Source of the DNA: Ministeria vibrans ATCC 50519 | Lineage: Eukaryota > Opisthokonta > Filasterea | Length of the DNA: 54,368 nt | Direction of reading: 5' to 3' | Assembly (NCBI GenBank): GCA_943704425.1 | Contig: CALSCP010002175.1 | Coordinates: 5,475 to 59,842 of the forward strand | Shown here: piece after piece, positions 20,430 through 34,700 of the stretch | Layout of the letters: each line of letters begins with the position of its first letter | Position numbering within the stretch: the stretch's first letter is position 1 | Notes under the pieces: generated by a model | Told to the model about the DNA's origin: nothing | Databases searched by the model: none | The model's input: only the letters and a program-made list of their open reading frames with translations | Made by a program: the position numbers and the translations under genes

Positions 20430-22343
20430 ATGTCGTCACCAGCCATCGGCATTGATCTGGGCACCACCTTCTCGTGTGTCGGTGTCTACGAAAACAACCA
20501 AGTCACCATCATCGCAAACGACCAGGGCAACCGCACCACCCCCTCCTACGTCGCCTTCACCGACACCGAACGTCTTGTGGGCGACGCCGCCAAGAACCAG
20601 GCCGCCATGAATCCGGCCAACACCATTTTCGATGCCAAGCGTCTGATTGGCCGCGAATTTTCCGACGCGTCCGTGCAGTCGGACATGAAGCACTGGCCGT
20701 TCGCGGTCAAGGCGGACGCGGCAGGCCTGCCGGTCATTGAGGCCGAGTACAAGGGCGAGCGCAAGCAGTTCAAGCCGCAGGAGGTCAGTTCGATGGTCCT
20801 TGTCAAGATGAAGGAGACCGCCGAGGCGTACCTGGGCAAGCAGGTCAAGGACGCGGTCATCACGGTGCCCGCCTACTTCAACAACGCCCAGCGCGAGGCC
20901 ACAAAGGACGCCGCGATCATTGCGGGTCTCAACCCCCTGCGCATCATCAACGAGCCGACAGCGGCGGCCATTGCCTACGGCCTCGACAAGAAGGCGGGCG
21001 AGAAAAACGTCCTCATTTTCGACTTGGGCGGCGGTACCTTTGACGTCTCGGTGCTCACCATGGACGGCGGCATCTTTGAGGTGCGCGCTACCGCCGGCGA
21101 CACCCACTTGGGTGGCGAGGATTTTGACAACCGTCTCGTGCAGCACTTGTGCGACGACTTCCGCCGCACCCACAAGAAGGACCTGAAGCAGTCGGCGCGC
21201 TCTCTGCGTCGTCTGCGCACCGCCTGCGAACGCGCCAAGCGCGCCCTCAGCAACAGTGCCACAGCAACCGTCGAGGTCGACGCACTCTACGAGGGCATCG
21301 ACTACAACAAGACGATCACGCGCGCGCGCTTCGAAGAGCTCTGCTCCGACCTCTTCCGCGGCACTCTCGAGCCGGTTGAGCGCGCCTTGCGCGACGCCAA
21401 GCTCGACAAGGGCGCCATTGACGAGGTTGTGCTCGTAGGCGGCTCCACACGCATTCCCAAGGTGCAGAAGCTGCTGCAGGACTTTTTCCACGGCAAGACG
21501 CTCAACAAGTCGATCAACCCGGACGAGGCGGTGGCTTACGGCGCCGCAGCTCAGGCGGCGATTCTGCGAGGCGACACCTCGGGCAAGCTTGGAGACATGG
21601 TCGTCATCGACTGCACCCCCCTCAGCGTGGGTCTCGAAACCGCCGGTGGAGTCATGACAACGCTGGTGGAGCGCAGCACAGCCATTCCCGCGTCGCGCAA
21701 GCAAACCTTCTCGACGTACGCCGACAACCAGCCGGGCGTGCTCATCCAGGTGTATGAGGGCGAGCGCGCCATGACGAAGAACAACAACCTCCTCGGCAAG
21801 TTTGAGCTCACGGGTATTGCTCCGGCGCCTCGCGGTGTCCCGCAAATCGAAGTGACCTTTGACATTGACGCCAATGGCATTCTGAACGTGAGTGCGCGCG
21901 ACCAGGCGACAGGGAAGGAAAACAAGATTACCATCACCAACGACCACGGACGCATGAGCAAGGCGGACGTCGAGCGACTGGTGCGCGAGGCCGAGCAGTA
22001 CAAGGCGGAAGACGAGCAGCTGCGCGAGAAGATCCAGGCCAAGAACGCCCTCGAGAGCTACTGCTTCCACGTCAAGCAGAGTGCAGAGGACCCACAGACA
22101 AGCGCCAAGCTGGGCGCCAACGACGCGGAGACTATCACGCGCGCCGCCACCGAGACCCTCAACTGGCTCGACTCCAACCAGCTGGGCGAGGCCGACGAGT
22201 TTGCGGCCAAGCAGAAGGAACTGGAGCAGGTGGTCAACCCCATCATGAGCAAGATGCATCAACAGCAGGCAGGCGGATGCGGCACTGAGGCCGGTCAGGG
22301 TGCGCCCCAGCAAAGCGGTCCAACCGTCGAAGAAATGGACTAA
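20430..22343 (+). CDS. HSP70: Cytosolic 70-kDa heat shock protein
   Basis: 637 aa, no introns. The ATG at 20430 gives the standard N-terminus ending [14 protein letters not shown], although the frame stays open upstream to 20247. All HSP70 signatures are present: the N-terminal phosphate loop, [25 protein letters not shown], and a substrate-binding domain followed by a helical lid. It is an ATP-dependent chaperone for nascent and misfolded proteins. The absence of KDEL or a targeting peptide puts it in the cytosol/nucleus. The last four residues are EEMD instead of EEVD, the motif bound by TPR co-chaperones such as Hop and CHIP. A TATA box and heat-shock-like element precede it, so it is probably stress-inducible; lack of introns agrees with that. 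Confidence 0.97.
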   Translation: MSSPAIGIDLGTTFSCVGVYENNQVTIIANDQGNRTTPSYVAFTDTERLVGDAAKNQAAMNPANTIFDAKRLIGREFSDASVQSDMKHWPFAVKADAAGLPVIEAEYKGERKQFKPQEVSSMVLVKMKETAEAYLGKQVKDAVITVPAYFNNAQREATKDAAIIAGLNPLRIINEPTAAAIAYGLDKKAGEKNVLIFDLGGGTFDVSVLTMDGGIFEVRATAGDTHLGGEDFDNRLVQHLCDDFRRTHKKDLKQSARSLRRLRTACERAKRALSNSATATVEVDALYEGIDYNKTITRARFEELCSDLFRGTLEPVERALRDAKLDKGAIDEVVLVGGSTRIPKVQKLLQDFFHGKTLNKSINPDEAVAYGAAAQAAILRGDTSGKLGDMVVIDCTPLSVGLETAGGVMTTLVERSTAIPASRKQTFSTYADNQPGVLIQVYEGERAMTKNNNLLGKFELTGIAPAPRGVPQIEVTFDIDANGILNVSARDQATGKENKITITNDHGRMSKADVERLVREAEQYKAEDEQLREKIQAKNALESYCFHVKQSAEDPQTSAKLGANDAETITRAATETLNWLDSNQLGEADEFAAKQKELEQVVNPIMSKMHQQQAGGCGTEAGQGAPQQSGPTVEEMD

Positions 22344-22669
22344 AAAGGAAGCATTATAATTATATTTTTTGTAGAGTAAACAAATCTCCACCATTCATAC
22401 CTATGTTTTACATGACGCGACCAGCTGACATTTTTTTTTCTATTTTTTTGAACATACTTATTGCTCGTATTAGATAACCAAAAGAGAGAGTCGGCACAGA
22501 GAGGTTCAGTTGCACCCTTTCAAAACAACTTAATGAAGGAAGCAACTTTCATCAAATTGCATGAATCGTCATAATAATTATTATTATGATAATTATGATC
22601 TTGACGATAATTGTCAATGTGCTTGATGGAGGTTGTGGGGTGTGATCCTGTAGAGGCTTACAAGTCATG
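22344..22669. other. HSP70-HYDIN intergenic spacer
   Basis: AT-rich, with an imperfect palindrome of TAATTATTATTATGATAATTA near 22573-22596. No canonical AATAAA lies close to the HSP70 stop. No gene seen. Confidence 0.4.
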
Positions 22670-22701
22670 TTTTGACGTTGAGTACAGCTCTTGTGGATTC
22701 T
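22670..22701 (+). promoter_or_regulatory. Shared upstream motif, copy 1 (before HYDIN)
   Basis: TTTTGACGTTGAGTACAGCT followed by CTTG and, after a short offset, GATTCTCT. The first 24 bases match 37381-37404 at 22 positions. It ends about 60 bp before the HYDIN ATG, so it could be core promoter or 5' UTR. Confidence 0.5.
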
Positions 22702-22756
22702 CTGGAGATTCTCTTCATACTTATTCTTAACAAATCATTCACATTCACATTTTTTG

Positions 22757-25700
22757 ATGATAACTTCGTCCCGCTCGTCGACAGCCCCATCGCTGGCACC
22801 GCTGGGGGCGGCGAGCGCCCCGGCCTTGCGTACTGGCATTGGTCGCAAGGAACAAAAAACAAAATACCCTCCTGTCATCCCAGCCAATCAACACCCTCCA
22901 GGCCCTCTTGCCCCCAGCGAGTACAATCGTATTGCTCAGCTTTCCACCGCCGACAGACTCAAACAAGTAGCCCTCGAAGAAAATCAATTCAAAAGTCGTC
23001 TCCATGGTGATACTCATCATTTTCGTCGTTTTTGTATCACACAGCTCAAGGAAGTCCATCGCCCTGTTGTTCAGACCATCCGCGACATGGAGGCAACAAC
23101 GGTGCACAAAACGTCGCGCGTCTCCATCGACATTCCTCTCTTTCAACCTTTTCCAAGTCAGATTATCTTTCAAAACTGGAAACCACTCGAAACGTATTCT
23201 GTGCCACTCGTTTTACGCAACGAAGACAGCGTAAGTCGTTCTTCTCTCATCGCCCTGCCCCTTCTCCGCATTCTGCTTCGACCACTCATTTTCCCTTTGC
23301 CGTTTTCCTGTTAGGTCTCTCGAAATGTCAGTGTTGACGAATACGATCATCCCAATTTCCGACTTGTGCCTCCTTCGTCGTCTTCGTCCTCCGCGTCGTC
23401 TCTTGTAGCTCCCGGCATGGCCGTCACGTACACCGTTGAATTCCGTCCGGACCGTGCCGTAGACCACGAGAGCCAATTGACAGTGCGGACAGACCGCGAA
23501 ACGTTTACCCTGCCCGTTGTTGCGCTTGGCCCTCGCGGCCTCGCCACCTTGCCCGACGCGCTGAGCTTTGGAACGTGTCCCACGCGTCATCCTTCTTCAA
23601 AAACTGTCTTCGTCTCCAATGTGGGCACCGCCTGTGTGCACTACCGTGCCGAAATCATTGAGGGTCCCTTTGGCGTCTCGCCCGAAACGGGCCGCATCGA
23701 ACGCGACGACCATAGCGCCACCACGGTGCTTCCACTTGAGATCACGTTTCAACCACTCCGCATTGGGTCGTTTCGTGGCTCTCTGCTGTTCACCTACGAC
23801 ACAGGTGAGCAGGTCGTGGTGCAACTCGAGGGACAGGCCGAGGACGTCAACGTGCGTCTCGATCGTTCTTCACTCCGTCTCGAGCCCGCCTACCTCGGCA
23901 TTCCCACTCGCCAAACCCTTCAGCTTATCAACCGGAGCTCCATCAAGGTGCACTTTGAGTGGAAGGCCCACGCAAGTCCAGCCGACGACGACCACGCACG
24001 CCAACGCGAGCACACCGAAACTCAGTCACGCGCCGAGTCCCGCTTTCGCACCCTCACCTCACTCGAGCCAGATCAGTCGCATCTTGAGGCTCTCCTTCGC
24101 CACCGCTTTCACCTTGAGCATTTTGCTATCGACGCCGACTCCCGCCTCTTTTCCAACGGCACCTTTGCTATCGAGCCCGTTTCGGGCACCCTCTGGCCCA
24201 GCGCTTCCACCCAAGTCACTGTTGTTTTTTGCGCCCAGACTCCCGGTGATTTCCTTGAATCCGTCTTTTGCGACGTCTCTGGTCGCCAAGAGCGTCTTGC
24301 TCTCTCCCTCAAAGGTTTCAAAAAAAAAAAAAAAAAAAGATAGATTGACATGGATCAACTTTGTAGGAACTGGTGTGGGGCCACAGTTGAAATTCTCATA
24401 TGACACGCTCAATGTGGGACAAGTGGTGGCCAATTCGCAGCATCGGTACGAAGCAATGCTAGAGAACCACGGGGACATTGCAGCGACATTTGCACTGGCA
24501 TCCAAAGTGCCCACACTCGACATTGAGCCGAAGAGTGGAAAACTGCTGCCTGGCAACACAGTTGCTATGCAAATTGCGCTCTGTTCACACACGCTGGGGG
24601 ATTTTGCACACACTTTGGTCTTTGACGTGCCCCATGCGCAGTTGTCGCTGGACCTTTGTGGCTCAGTGGTCCCTCCAACATTTCACACGTCTGTGGATGC
24701 AATAGAATTTGGCACCGTGGCCTATGGGTTTCCCTCTACGCGCTCCTTTGATTTGCTCAACGACAGTCGCCTTGATCTCGAGTTTTTGCTGGCTTTCTCC
24801 AATGGTGATCCCCTTGATGAATTCCAACTGGCACCCGCACAAAGAGTGACCGTTGCGGCCCACGCGCGCCGCTCCATCACCGTTACCCTTACCAGCAAGT
24901 GTGTCCTTGACGCATACGCTTCCGCCTACTCACTGCTGTTTCGCGTTGCCCATGTCGACGCTGTTCTTTTTGCTTTGCCCATCGTCGCGCACAGCGTCGC
25001 TCCCCAAGTCACCGTTGCAACGCCTCTTCTTGAGTATGGTCTCTGCTGCATTGGCCACCCGTACACACGCCAAGTCGAGCTCAACACCACCAGTGCCAGC
25101 GCCGCTCTTCCGGCCCGCTATGAACTCCTCCCGCCAAAACCCGACGCGAAACTCACCGTGGCCCCACCACCCGGCGAGTTTTCTTGCGGCGTAGTCGGTG
25201 CCAATGGCGTAGCGGCCCTCGTCAATCTCAATGTGACTGCTCTTGCACTCGGTGAGCACACCACCACCGCTCACTTTCGCATTCTTGGTCGTAACGGTGA
25301 GCCGCCTCTCGCCGTCCAAATTCAGTGCCGTGCCATTGGACCCACCATCACCTGCAAGTCGCGTCTCTCCTTTGGTGCCATTCCCGCCCTCGTTCCCGCC
25401 ACACGCACTCTCTCTGTCCACAACAGCTCCCCCGTCCACGCTCATTTGACCCTTGGGCTCACGGGCACAGGACGTCGCGCATTCACCCTCAACACCCCTA
25501 CCTATGTGGTGCCGCCACGCTCCACCCTCGACATCCCCATTGTTGCCACACTGGACGATATTGCCAAATTTGTCGCTCAGCTCTCACTCACCGTACGTCA
25601 CTGCGCCGAACCTATCACAGTCACACTCACGGCCACCGGCACCGGCACCACCATCACTTCGGCGAGTCCACTCCCACACACCCTCCATTACGGCTCCGTC

Positions 25701-28700
25701 TTCACCCGTCGCCCTACACACCACACACTCACGCTGCGCAACGAAGGTGCCCGCCCACAGTCTCTCACATGGATCTGGCGCTCTGCTCAACGGCGTGCCA
25801 TTCACGCCAAACGCGTCGCCTCGCAAGCGTCAGGCCGTCCGCGTCTCCTCCAAAAACAGGACGCGTCCACTCGGGCCTCTCTCTCTCCCACCAACACCGA
25901 CGATATGATCTCGTCCAACTCTATCCACCTTGGCTTTGCTGTCTCTCCCGAGCACTTCACTCTCGCTCCCGGCGAACAGCTCACCGTCACTCTCACCGCA
26001 CTCAGCGATGTACCTCAGTCGAACGCACACGAATCTCTCGAGTGCGTCACCGAATTTGTCGGTGCCATGCCTCGCGCCTCCTTCAAAATCTTTGAGCTTG
26101 ACGTGTGTGCCGACTTTGTCAATCCGCTCGTGAGCTTTTCAGTGCCGTCAGTGCACTTTGAGCATCTTCAGATGGACGCTTCCACTCCACAAGTGCTCTA
26201 CGCCGACCTGGATCTCGCCAACAGCTCACCCTTGCCCCTCACCGTCGCGCTCTCGTGTACCCTTCCTTTCACTCTAGTCGACGACAGCAGTACGCATGCA
26301 TCAACAACAACCCTTGAGCCCAACGCACAACTGCCCGTTCGCATTGCATTCGATCCTGACTTTGCCCGTGATCGTCTTTGCGCTCACCCGTCTACTCTGC
26401 TGGTTGCCTCGTACGGCGACGACCACCCACAGACCGACTCCATTCCCATCAGTGCCGATGCACTCTTCCCCAACCTTTCCTTGTCAGTCGCCTCCGTCGA
26501 GTTCTCTCCTACTCTCCACGACACAGAGTCCACGCAGATTATTACACTCGACAATGCCAGTGACCATCTGCCCGTTGACTTCTCATGGTCTTTTGAATGT
26601 GACGATGCCGACAATGAGAGCACCTTTCCACCACAGACAGTCTTTGACATGCTACCGCTCGCGAGTACCATCGAACCGGGCGCCCGCCAATCCGTCTCAG
26701 TGTCGTTCTTTGCGAGGGCTCAACGGCCCTTTCGCGCCACTGCTCTGTGTCACATTGCACACGGTGGTCCCACCTACCGTCTGCCTCTCTCGGGTGTGGG
26801 TGTCCCGCCCATCCATTGTCACCTCGATAAGAGCCACATTGACTTTGGTGCCGTGCCCTATCGCACACTCGAAACGGCACAACTTGCGCTCACCAACCCA
26901 AGCAAAGCTCCCTCTTCATTCAGCATTCTTCAGCCCAAGTGTAGTGCCTTCTCTGTCGAACTTCCAAGTGACGCCTCGGCCGTGCTCGCACCGGGTGAGA
27001 CCCTTGTCCTTCGTGTGATTTTCGAACCCGACACTCCCGACAGCTTCACGTCGTCCTTTCACGTTCAATTCGCCCACTTTGATCCTCATCCCGTCACCTG
27101 CTCGGGCTTAGGCGCCTTTGCCTTTGCCACGGTAGACCTGCCACTTGCACAAGAGTCGCTCACAGACAATGCGGATGCCTGGCTTGTGCGTCTGCGCCAA
27201 CACCTCACCCTTGGCACGGCTCCTTTGGCGCGTCTCGTGGGCGCACACTATCTATGTGACTTTGGCCCTGTCGTGCGTGGCGAGTCTCTCTCGCGCACTT
27301 TTCATGTCACAAACAAAGGGCTGCTGCCTACTGCGTTTGGCGTAGACCAACGCGCACTCGGACGTGGTCTTCTGCTTCAGCCTGCGCGCCTTGCGTCGCT
27401 CTTACCAGACACCACCAGCGCCTCCTTTACCGTCACCCTCAACTCGAGCGACACCGATGCGGACACACCGCAGCTGGAGCGCACGCTACGCTGTGTGCTT
27501 GACTCGCGTACCGCTGTTCACATCATAGTCGCAGCGCACATTGTCGTCCCGTCCATTGCACTCGACACAGACACGATCGACTTCGGTCGTCTCTTTGTGG
27601 GTCAGCGCAAATCGGTCACTGTGCAGCTGCGTAACAGCTCGGACTGCGTGCCCACGTCGTGGCGCTGGAGCGAACCCCAGATTGTTCAAAACGCCAAACC
27701 CAAACACGACTTTTCCATCTCGCCCGTGTCGGGCACACTCAAACCGAGCGAGTGCATCAACCTGACTGTGACGCTTACTCCTCGTCACCGTCAGTCCTAC
27801 GACGTCTCTTTACTCTTCCTCACCAAATCAAATCCACAACACACGCACCTCAAGTGTGTCGCAGACGCAGGCGATCCACTCATTGAGTTGTCTGTGCTCT
27901 CACTTGCACTCCCACCCATCATTCCCTATGGCACAGTTCAACAACAGCTGTTTACGGTGCGCAACAACGAACGCATGTCCATTGAGCTCATAGCGCTCGA
28001 CTACGACTCACAGTACGCGCTGGAGCAGCGCACACTCGCTCATGCGTCCGGCTACGACGCCTCCACTGCAACAGCACTCTTGCCCACCCGTCAACCGGGT
28101 GAGCCCCTTGCGCCCGAGCTCACCAAAGACATCAGCCGAAATACCACTCATGAGCGCGACACTGACATGGAGTGTTCCATCCCGTCTGCCTTCAAAGCAG
28201 CTTGCACTCGCTACGAGTCGTCGCTGTGGCCCTTGCGACAGCGCTCGCTGCTCGACGCCAGTGTCAACGTACTCCTTCTGGGCCCTTCTCGCTCGGGTTG
28301 CTCCAGTCTCGCCCAACGACTTGCGCTTCGATTCAACTGCCCACACGTTTCCTTTGACGCACTCATTCGCGAGGCAGCATTTCACACAGCAGAACTCGCA
28401 GAGGCCATTCGCCTTGCCGATTCTAACACCACTGACACGGACGACACGACTTCTCTGTCGCGTTCAGTGCCCACTGTTCTGCTTGTCGACACCCTGCGCG
28501 ACTTCCTATTGCACTCGAACGTGTACCACACAGGTGTGATTGTCGACAACATTTACACGCCACTGTGTGCTTCTACACTTGCCGCGTGTGTGTCGTGTCT
28601 CCTACGCATTTTGCGGCGCGATCGCAAGTGCATTCTTGCGGTGCGGCTCGTCGCCTCGGCGGACACCATCGTCGCGCGTGCCACAGCGCAACGCAACGAC

Positions 28701-31700
28701 CGTCGTGCGGCCGAGCTGGAGCGCTTGCGTGTGCCACTGGTGGAGCGACTCAGCGAAGACGACTACGACGCTCTCGACGACACAGCCAAGAGTGACTACG
28801 ACGTGGCACTGCGTCTCGAGAAACAGCGTCTGGCCTTTGAGGCCGAGCAGGCACGCCAAGCAGAGCTGGAGCGCGAAGAGGCACTTGCCGCACGTGCTCT
28901 TGTCGAGTCCAAACAGGCGCGACGCAAACAACAACGCGCATCCTCAGAGAGTCCCACTGCCATGACCACGGCGCGTCGTCGCTCTTCAGTCAATGCCACG
29001 CCCGAGTCACTTCTCCTCAATGTTTCTTCAACACGTCGCACCAGCGGTTCTGTCTCGCCCGCGCCCATCCATTTTCCTGCCAATGAGCTTGAGGACGAGC
29101 AAGAAGACAGCGCACTGCGCGACAAATTGACGGCCTTTTGCGACGGATGGGAAACCGTTGAAGCCATTCTGCGTGTGCGAGGCGACCCGATCTCCATTGA
29201 CACGCCAACTGCCGACGCCAGTAGTAGTACAAGTGCTGGTGGTGCTGGTGGCTCGACACGGAGGAAGAATGCAACGCAGTTGTCTAAAGGACGCTCACAG
29301 CAACAACAAGAACAGCAGCTCAAGCGCGTTCTGCAGCAGGAACTGCAGCACATGGACACGTTCACGAGAGAAGGCCAACAGGGCATTCCCGACGCATGTG
29401 AGCACGTTGATGTGATTCACATTGACACGGACAACGCCACATGCGACGAGTGTGCAGCCACTGTCTCGCGTGTGCTTCCGTCGGCCGAGCTCATTGCGCA
29501 CGAGCGTGCTCGAGCACTTATGCCCGAGACTCCTCTTGCTCCTGCTCTCTTTGACATTGTCCATCGTCCCGATGTGGCAGACGCCAACCCTCGCTATAGT
29601 TCAACCGAGCCCTTTGGCTTTTCCTTTGCGTCCTCCGGGTCCCACTCTGCAAGTGATGTTTTCTCTCCCGCATCAGCAGCGACGCTGTTCACTCTGGCCG
29701 AACCGGACGAGCTCATGACTGTCGCTCCAGCAGACAAGTCTCGCAGCAAACGCGCTCGCAATCCATCTGCGTCCCTGTCCACTCCCGCAGTCGTTCATTC
29801 GGCGCCCATTTCAACACCCATGCGATGGATTCTCGAATCAGATGCCACTCAGGAATTTACTGTTGCATTTGCGTCGTCGCACACGGGCGAATTCCAGCGT
29901 CTTCTGCGCTTTGGTGTTTTGGGCTCATCCGCGATCGTCACTCTTCCAGTCACCGCCTCGTGTGTGGTACCCGACATTGGGCGCTACCCTCAAGAGCTTT
30001 TTGAGCCCAAGAACATTGTTGAGGCTCGCTCGCATGACGCACTGCCTGCCTCGGGTGCCTATGTGCTTGCGTCGGGGGTGTATGAGTTTGGCGGACTCCT
30101 CTCGGGCCGTCACAAGGAACGGCCCGCGTCTATTTCCTCAGTGCTCGCCACTCCGAGTTTGGCAAAACATGCCGTTGCCCTTCAGCTGCGCAACGACGGT
30201 TCTCTTGCGGTCACAGCCACGCTGGGGTTCCGCAGCGACGCCAACAATGCAACATTCCATGTGGACCCGCCTGTGCTCGCACTTGAGCCGGGAAATGTCC
30301 ACACCGTCACAGTCGCCGCCTTTCCTCGTCTCTCCGGCGTGTTCACCGATGAACTCGTTGTGTCGCTGCGTGACAACCCGTCGCCCTTACGCGTTCCTTT
30401 GTCGTGCCATGCGGCGCGTGCTGAGGTCGAGTACGAGCGCAAAGTGCTCCCGTTTGATCGTACACTTGTGCACCGTCGTGAACAGCGCACCCTCACTGTC
30501 CGCAATCCTTCCGTGCTTCCCGTCGCATGGCGACTGCTGGACCCCGACAAGATGGACCCGTCGCTCACTGTCACACCTCACTCGGCTGAAATTCCTCCGC
30601 TCTCCTCACTCACCGCTACCTTTGACTTTATCGCCGAGAAGCCCATGAAGCTTAAAAGTACGCTGCGCTTTGAGACGAGCGACGCAGCACACGTGTTCCC
30701 GCCGAGTCAGACTGACACAGTGGTGGTCACGGCCGAGGCGTACGATGTCGAGTTCAATATGCAGTACCCAAAGCAGTCGCCGCGCTGCCTTGACTTTGGA
30801 TTTGTAAGCGTCGGCTCTGAAGCCCGTCAGGTGCTCCAGCTTAAGAACATGGGCCGCTACGAAGTCGCGTACAAGTTTGTTATTGACGACTCTGCCAACC
30901 ACAATGACATTGAGCAGATTCTCGACATCTCACCCACGTCGGGTGTACTCCCGCCCAACGATCGCTACGTCAACATTGGTGTCCGCGCCCTTGCAACGCG
31001 TGAAATTGAGTGGCATCACATGACGGCACTACGCTGTCAGCTCATTGAGCCGGCGACAGGTGAGATTATCACTTCACTTCCAGTGCGTGTGAGTGTGCTC
31101 TCGCGCTACAGTACCTTTGAAGTGGTCCCTTCGCGCGCCCTTCACTTTGGAGCGCTTGCCTACAACGAGCGATCCGTGCAACTTTTGACCCTTCGCAACA
31201 CGGGCAAGGCCGAGTTCCGCTACTCGCTGTGTACCTTGAGCGAGTACAAGGAGCGCCAGGTTGCCGCAGTGGCCGCTGCTGCCGCCGCTTCGCCGACCTT
31301 TGACCGCTCAGCCACATCGTCGGCACAGTCGACCAATGCGCGTCCTCGTCGCTCCCTGAGCAACTGTGCGAGTCCGCGTCGCGAGCAACAGCAGCAGATT
31401 CCCAGTGGAGCAACGCTCAACAAACTTTTTGCACTTGACAACGCCTTTACCGTGTCGTGTCGTGGGGGCACAGTGGCCGCAGGTGCGACTGCCACCGTGA
31501 GTGTTGAGTGTGTTGCCGCGGAGGCCGGTGAGCACACAGCAGTGCTTGTGGTAGACGTGAGCGATCGCTCGCCTGCGTCACAGCGACGTGGTCCACTGCA
31601 TGTGCAGGTGAGTGCCGAGGTGGTTGTGCCGGGCCTCAGTGGCGACCTAAAAGAAGTCTTTGAGGAGCACGCTACACGTACCACAGCCGCCAGTGGTGCG

Positions 31701-34700
31701 ACTTCCATGGTATTTGACAGTGATGAAAGTACGTTTCACTTTGGCGCGGTGCGTCTAGGCGACCAAAAGAGCGCGCGTGTAAAGTTGAGCAATCCATTCA
31801 AAGTGCCAGCGACTGTCACGCTCACCACACACGCCGCACATGGAGGAGGGCACGCAACAGCAAGCGATCGCCGTGGTGGGGGGCGTGTGGGCTCGGCCGG
31901 CTCGAGTGTGATGGGTCACTCGTCGCGTGCTCACCGACCTGTGTCGGTGTTCTCGATAGACACTCCACGTGTGGTAGTGCCTCCGTACGAAAGCATCTAC
32001 GTAACGGTGGTGTTTGCTCCAGCAGCTCTTGAGCAAAGTCGTGCGACGCTCGAGGCACAAGTGGAAAATGGCGTAGACCCACAGTCGCGTCAGATCTCCT
32101 TTGACCTCAGTGGCTCGTGCACCCTGCCACGCGTGTCCATTGTCGAGCCACGACCCATGAGTCGTACCGCCAAGAGCAGCGCGTTGTCTCCATCGTGTGC
32201 ACTGCAGTTTGGTCGTGTGCTGCTTGGTCGCGAGCGCGAACAGAGCGTCGTGTTGCGCAACGACGGTACTCTTCCGGCGACCGTGTCTATCACACTTTGC
32301 AGCAGCAACAACACAAGTCGAGCGAACACACGCACTGATCTGACTGTCGTTGAAGATGCGAGCGCGTTCCACATTGAAAAGGGGCTCATAAGCTTACCAG
32401 TGACACTCGCCGTTAGCGAACAGTGTGCGGTGCCTGTGCGGTTCATTCCGTCGGCCGCCGACCAGTCGTATCGCGCAGTGCTGTCGTTGCGTGTCGATGA
32501 CAACCCCTATGGCGACGCTCAAGTGGCACTGACTGGCGCGTGCTTTGTCGATGAAGTGCTCTTTGACGGACTTCCTGTGAATGAGACGCTTGACTTTGGT
32601 GCGTGTCCCGTGGGTTCGGCCGAGCACAAGACTATCTCACTGGTGAACAACAGCAGGCAGATGTGTCGCTTTGAATTCGCCTCTGCGCCTATGGTCTGTG
32701 TACGTCCGTCTGTGGGCCACATTGGCGGGGGAGGCGCCGTCAAAACACTCACAGTGCACTTTGACACGGCTCGACCACGCGAGTCACCTGATGTGGAGGT
32801 GGTGTGTCGTGTGGTGTGCATTGCCTTGGACAACGCGAGTATACATGACGGTGAGAGTCCTAGTGAAGAGTGGTCTTGGGACAATGCTGTGCTGCCCGTG
32901 CGCTTCCCGGCTCTACCCAACATGTCACGCCGCACCTCAGTGGACCGTCTGCCATCCTTTGAAAAGCTCCAGCGTGAACAACGCACAATAGCAGCAACAA
33001 GTGCGGCAACAACGAGCGAGAGTGCGCCTGAGCCTGCATACACCCCGCTCGACAGGAAGAACGGGACAAGGAAGCTTCTTTTTCATGTGCGCGGTCTTGT
33101 CGACTATTGCTCGTTTGACTGTGACACTAGTGTGATTGAGTACCGCCCCACGATGATGTTTCAAGCACGCGTGCACACGGTGATGCTCAAGAACACATCG
33201 CGGGTTGCAATGCCCTTCAACTGGCTTGTGCGTGCGAATATCGACCGTATTGTGCCATTCAGTATCTCGCCTGCGAGCGGTACCGTCTCACCCAATGCAG
33301 TGCAGCAGTTTAAAGTGCGGTTTGCGCCACAGAGTGAGGGTACCCTTGAGGCGATTGCCGCGTGTGAACTGGCTAATCTTACGCCAAGTGACAGCGGACC
33401 AGCACTGACACTGAGTGGCACGTCACAACGACCCATTGTGCATTTCACACTGGACGAGTCGGACTATGTGAGTGGCGGTCGACGCGACACGCCACGACTG
33501 CCTGGTCCACCTACCGGCCAAGTGGGCATGCCTCTGGACCCACTCACGCGTGTCGTTGAGATGGTCTCGTGTGGCGTGCGTGTGCGTACTCGTGCATGCT
33601 TCACTGCACTCAACACGACCGACAGGCGCTTCTCGTTCCGCTGGCGCTGCATTTACCCGCGCACAACCACGCAGACAGCGACTGTGATTGAAACAGGACC
33701 TTTCCTGTGTGTCACTCCAAGTGGTGTGGTGCCAGCGAGTGCATCGGTTGAAATGGAGTTTGTGTACGTGGGGACGAGCAGTGAGTCGGTCACCGAGTCC
33801 TTTTGGATGTGTGATGTACCCGAGCACAATGTGACCATTCCTTTTTTGCTGGTGGGACTGGCACAGGAGCCGCGTGTGCGCTTTGCCGAGCCTGCAGTGC
33901 ACTTGGGTGTGCAGCGGGTTGGAGAACCCGTGGAGCACACGGTGACGTTGGTCAACGAAGAGGCGTCCGTGATGCACTTTCGCCTGCACAAGCACACGCT
34001 TGAGGCGCACTCTGACAATGTCGAGCTCCATGTGGAGCCTGCGAGTGGCACGGTGCCCGCGAATGGACGTGTGGCGCTGACAGTGCGTGCTGTGGCGCGT
34101 GTCGAGCGTTTGATCAATGTCAATGTGCGTGCGCTAGTGCGACGCAAAGCGACTCCCGTGACGTTTAACCTGAAGATTCAAGGGTATGCGCATCACGAGC
34201 GTGTGTACCTGATGAGTGAAGATGGTGACGAGCAAGCGAGCGTGCGTGCCGGCACGTCGAATGCACGTGAGATTGAGCTGGGTCGTGTACAGACGAACGA
34301 GCACGTGGTGCGTCGTGTTGTGGTGGTGAACGAGGGCACAGAGCCGCTGAAGTTTGATTGGGACGTGAGTGCGGGACGTGAGACGGTCCGTCGGTGTGTA
34401 CTCAATGCGACGGCGGAGGCACACGAGCGTGAGTTGCGTGAGGCGCTCACCGTATCACCGGCAAGTGCAACGGTGGGTGCAGGCAAGCAACTTGTGTGTT
34501 CCGTTGCACTGCGCGCGCCGCATCGCATGACACTTCGCGATGTGCGTGTGCAGTGCCGCATCCGTGATGGTCGTGTATACACGCTCATAGTAAGTGCGCA
34601 AGTGCACACAAGTCTGGTGCACTTTTCGTCGCGCTCTCTTGACTTTGGAGCGGTGACGGTAAGCGGCACGTCGGCACGCCAGAGCATTGAGGTACACAAT

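Noticed and set aside
20436-22394. 652-aa minus ORF opposite HSP70
   Set aside because: Long antisense frames opposite HSP70 are a known codon-bias artefact; no domain resemblance.
23007-23044. A 38-nt intron in HYDIN
   Set aside because: GT and AG are present but removal breaks the frame, while the unspliced frame is open and joins conserved sequence on the right side.
23568-24366. Treating the 4541-codon frame starting at 23568 as the full HYDIN start
   Set aside because: Its first 266 codons are an out-of-frame shadow of exon 2; the true frame switches at the 52-nt intron 24315-24366.
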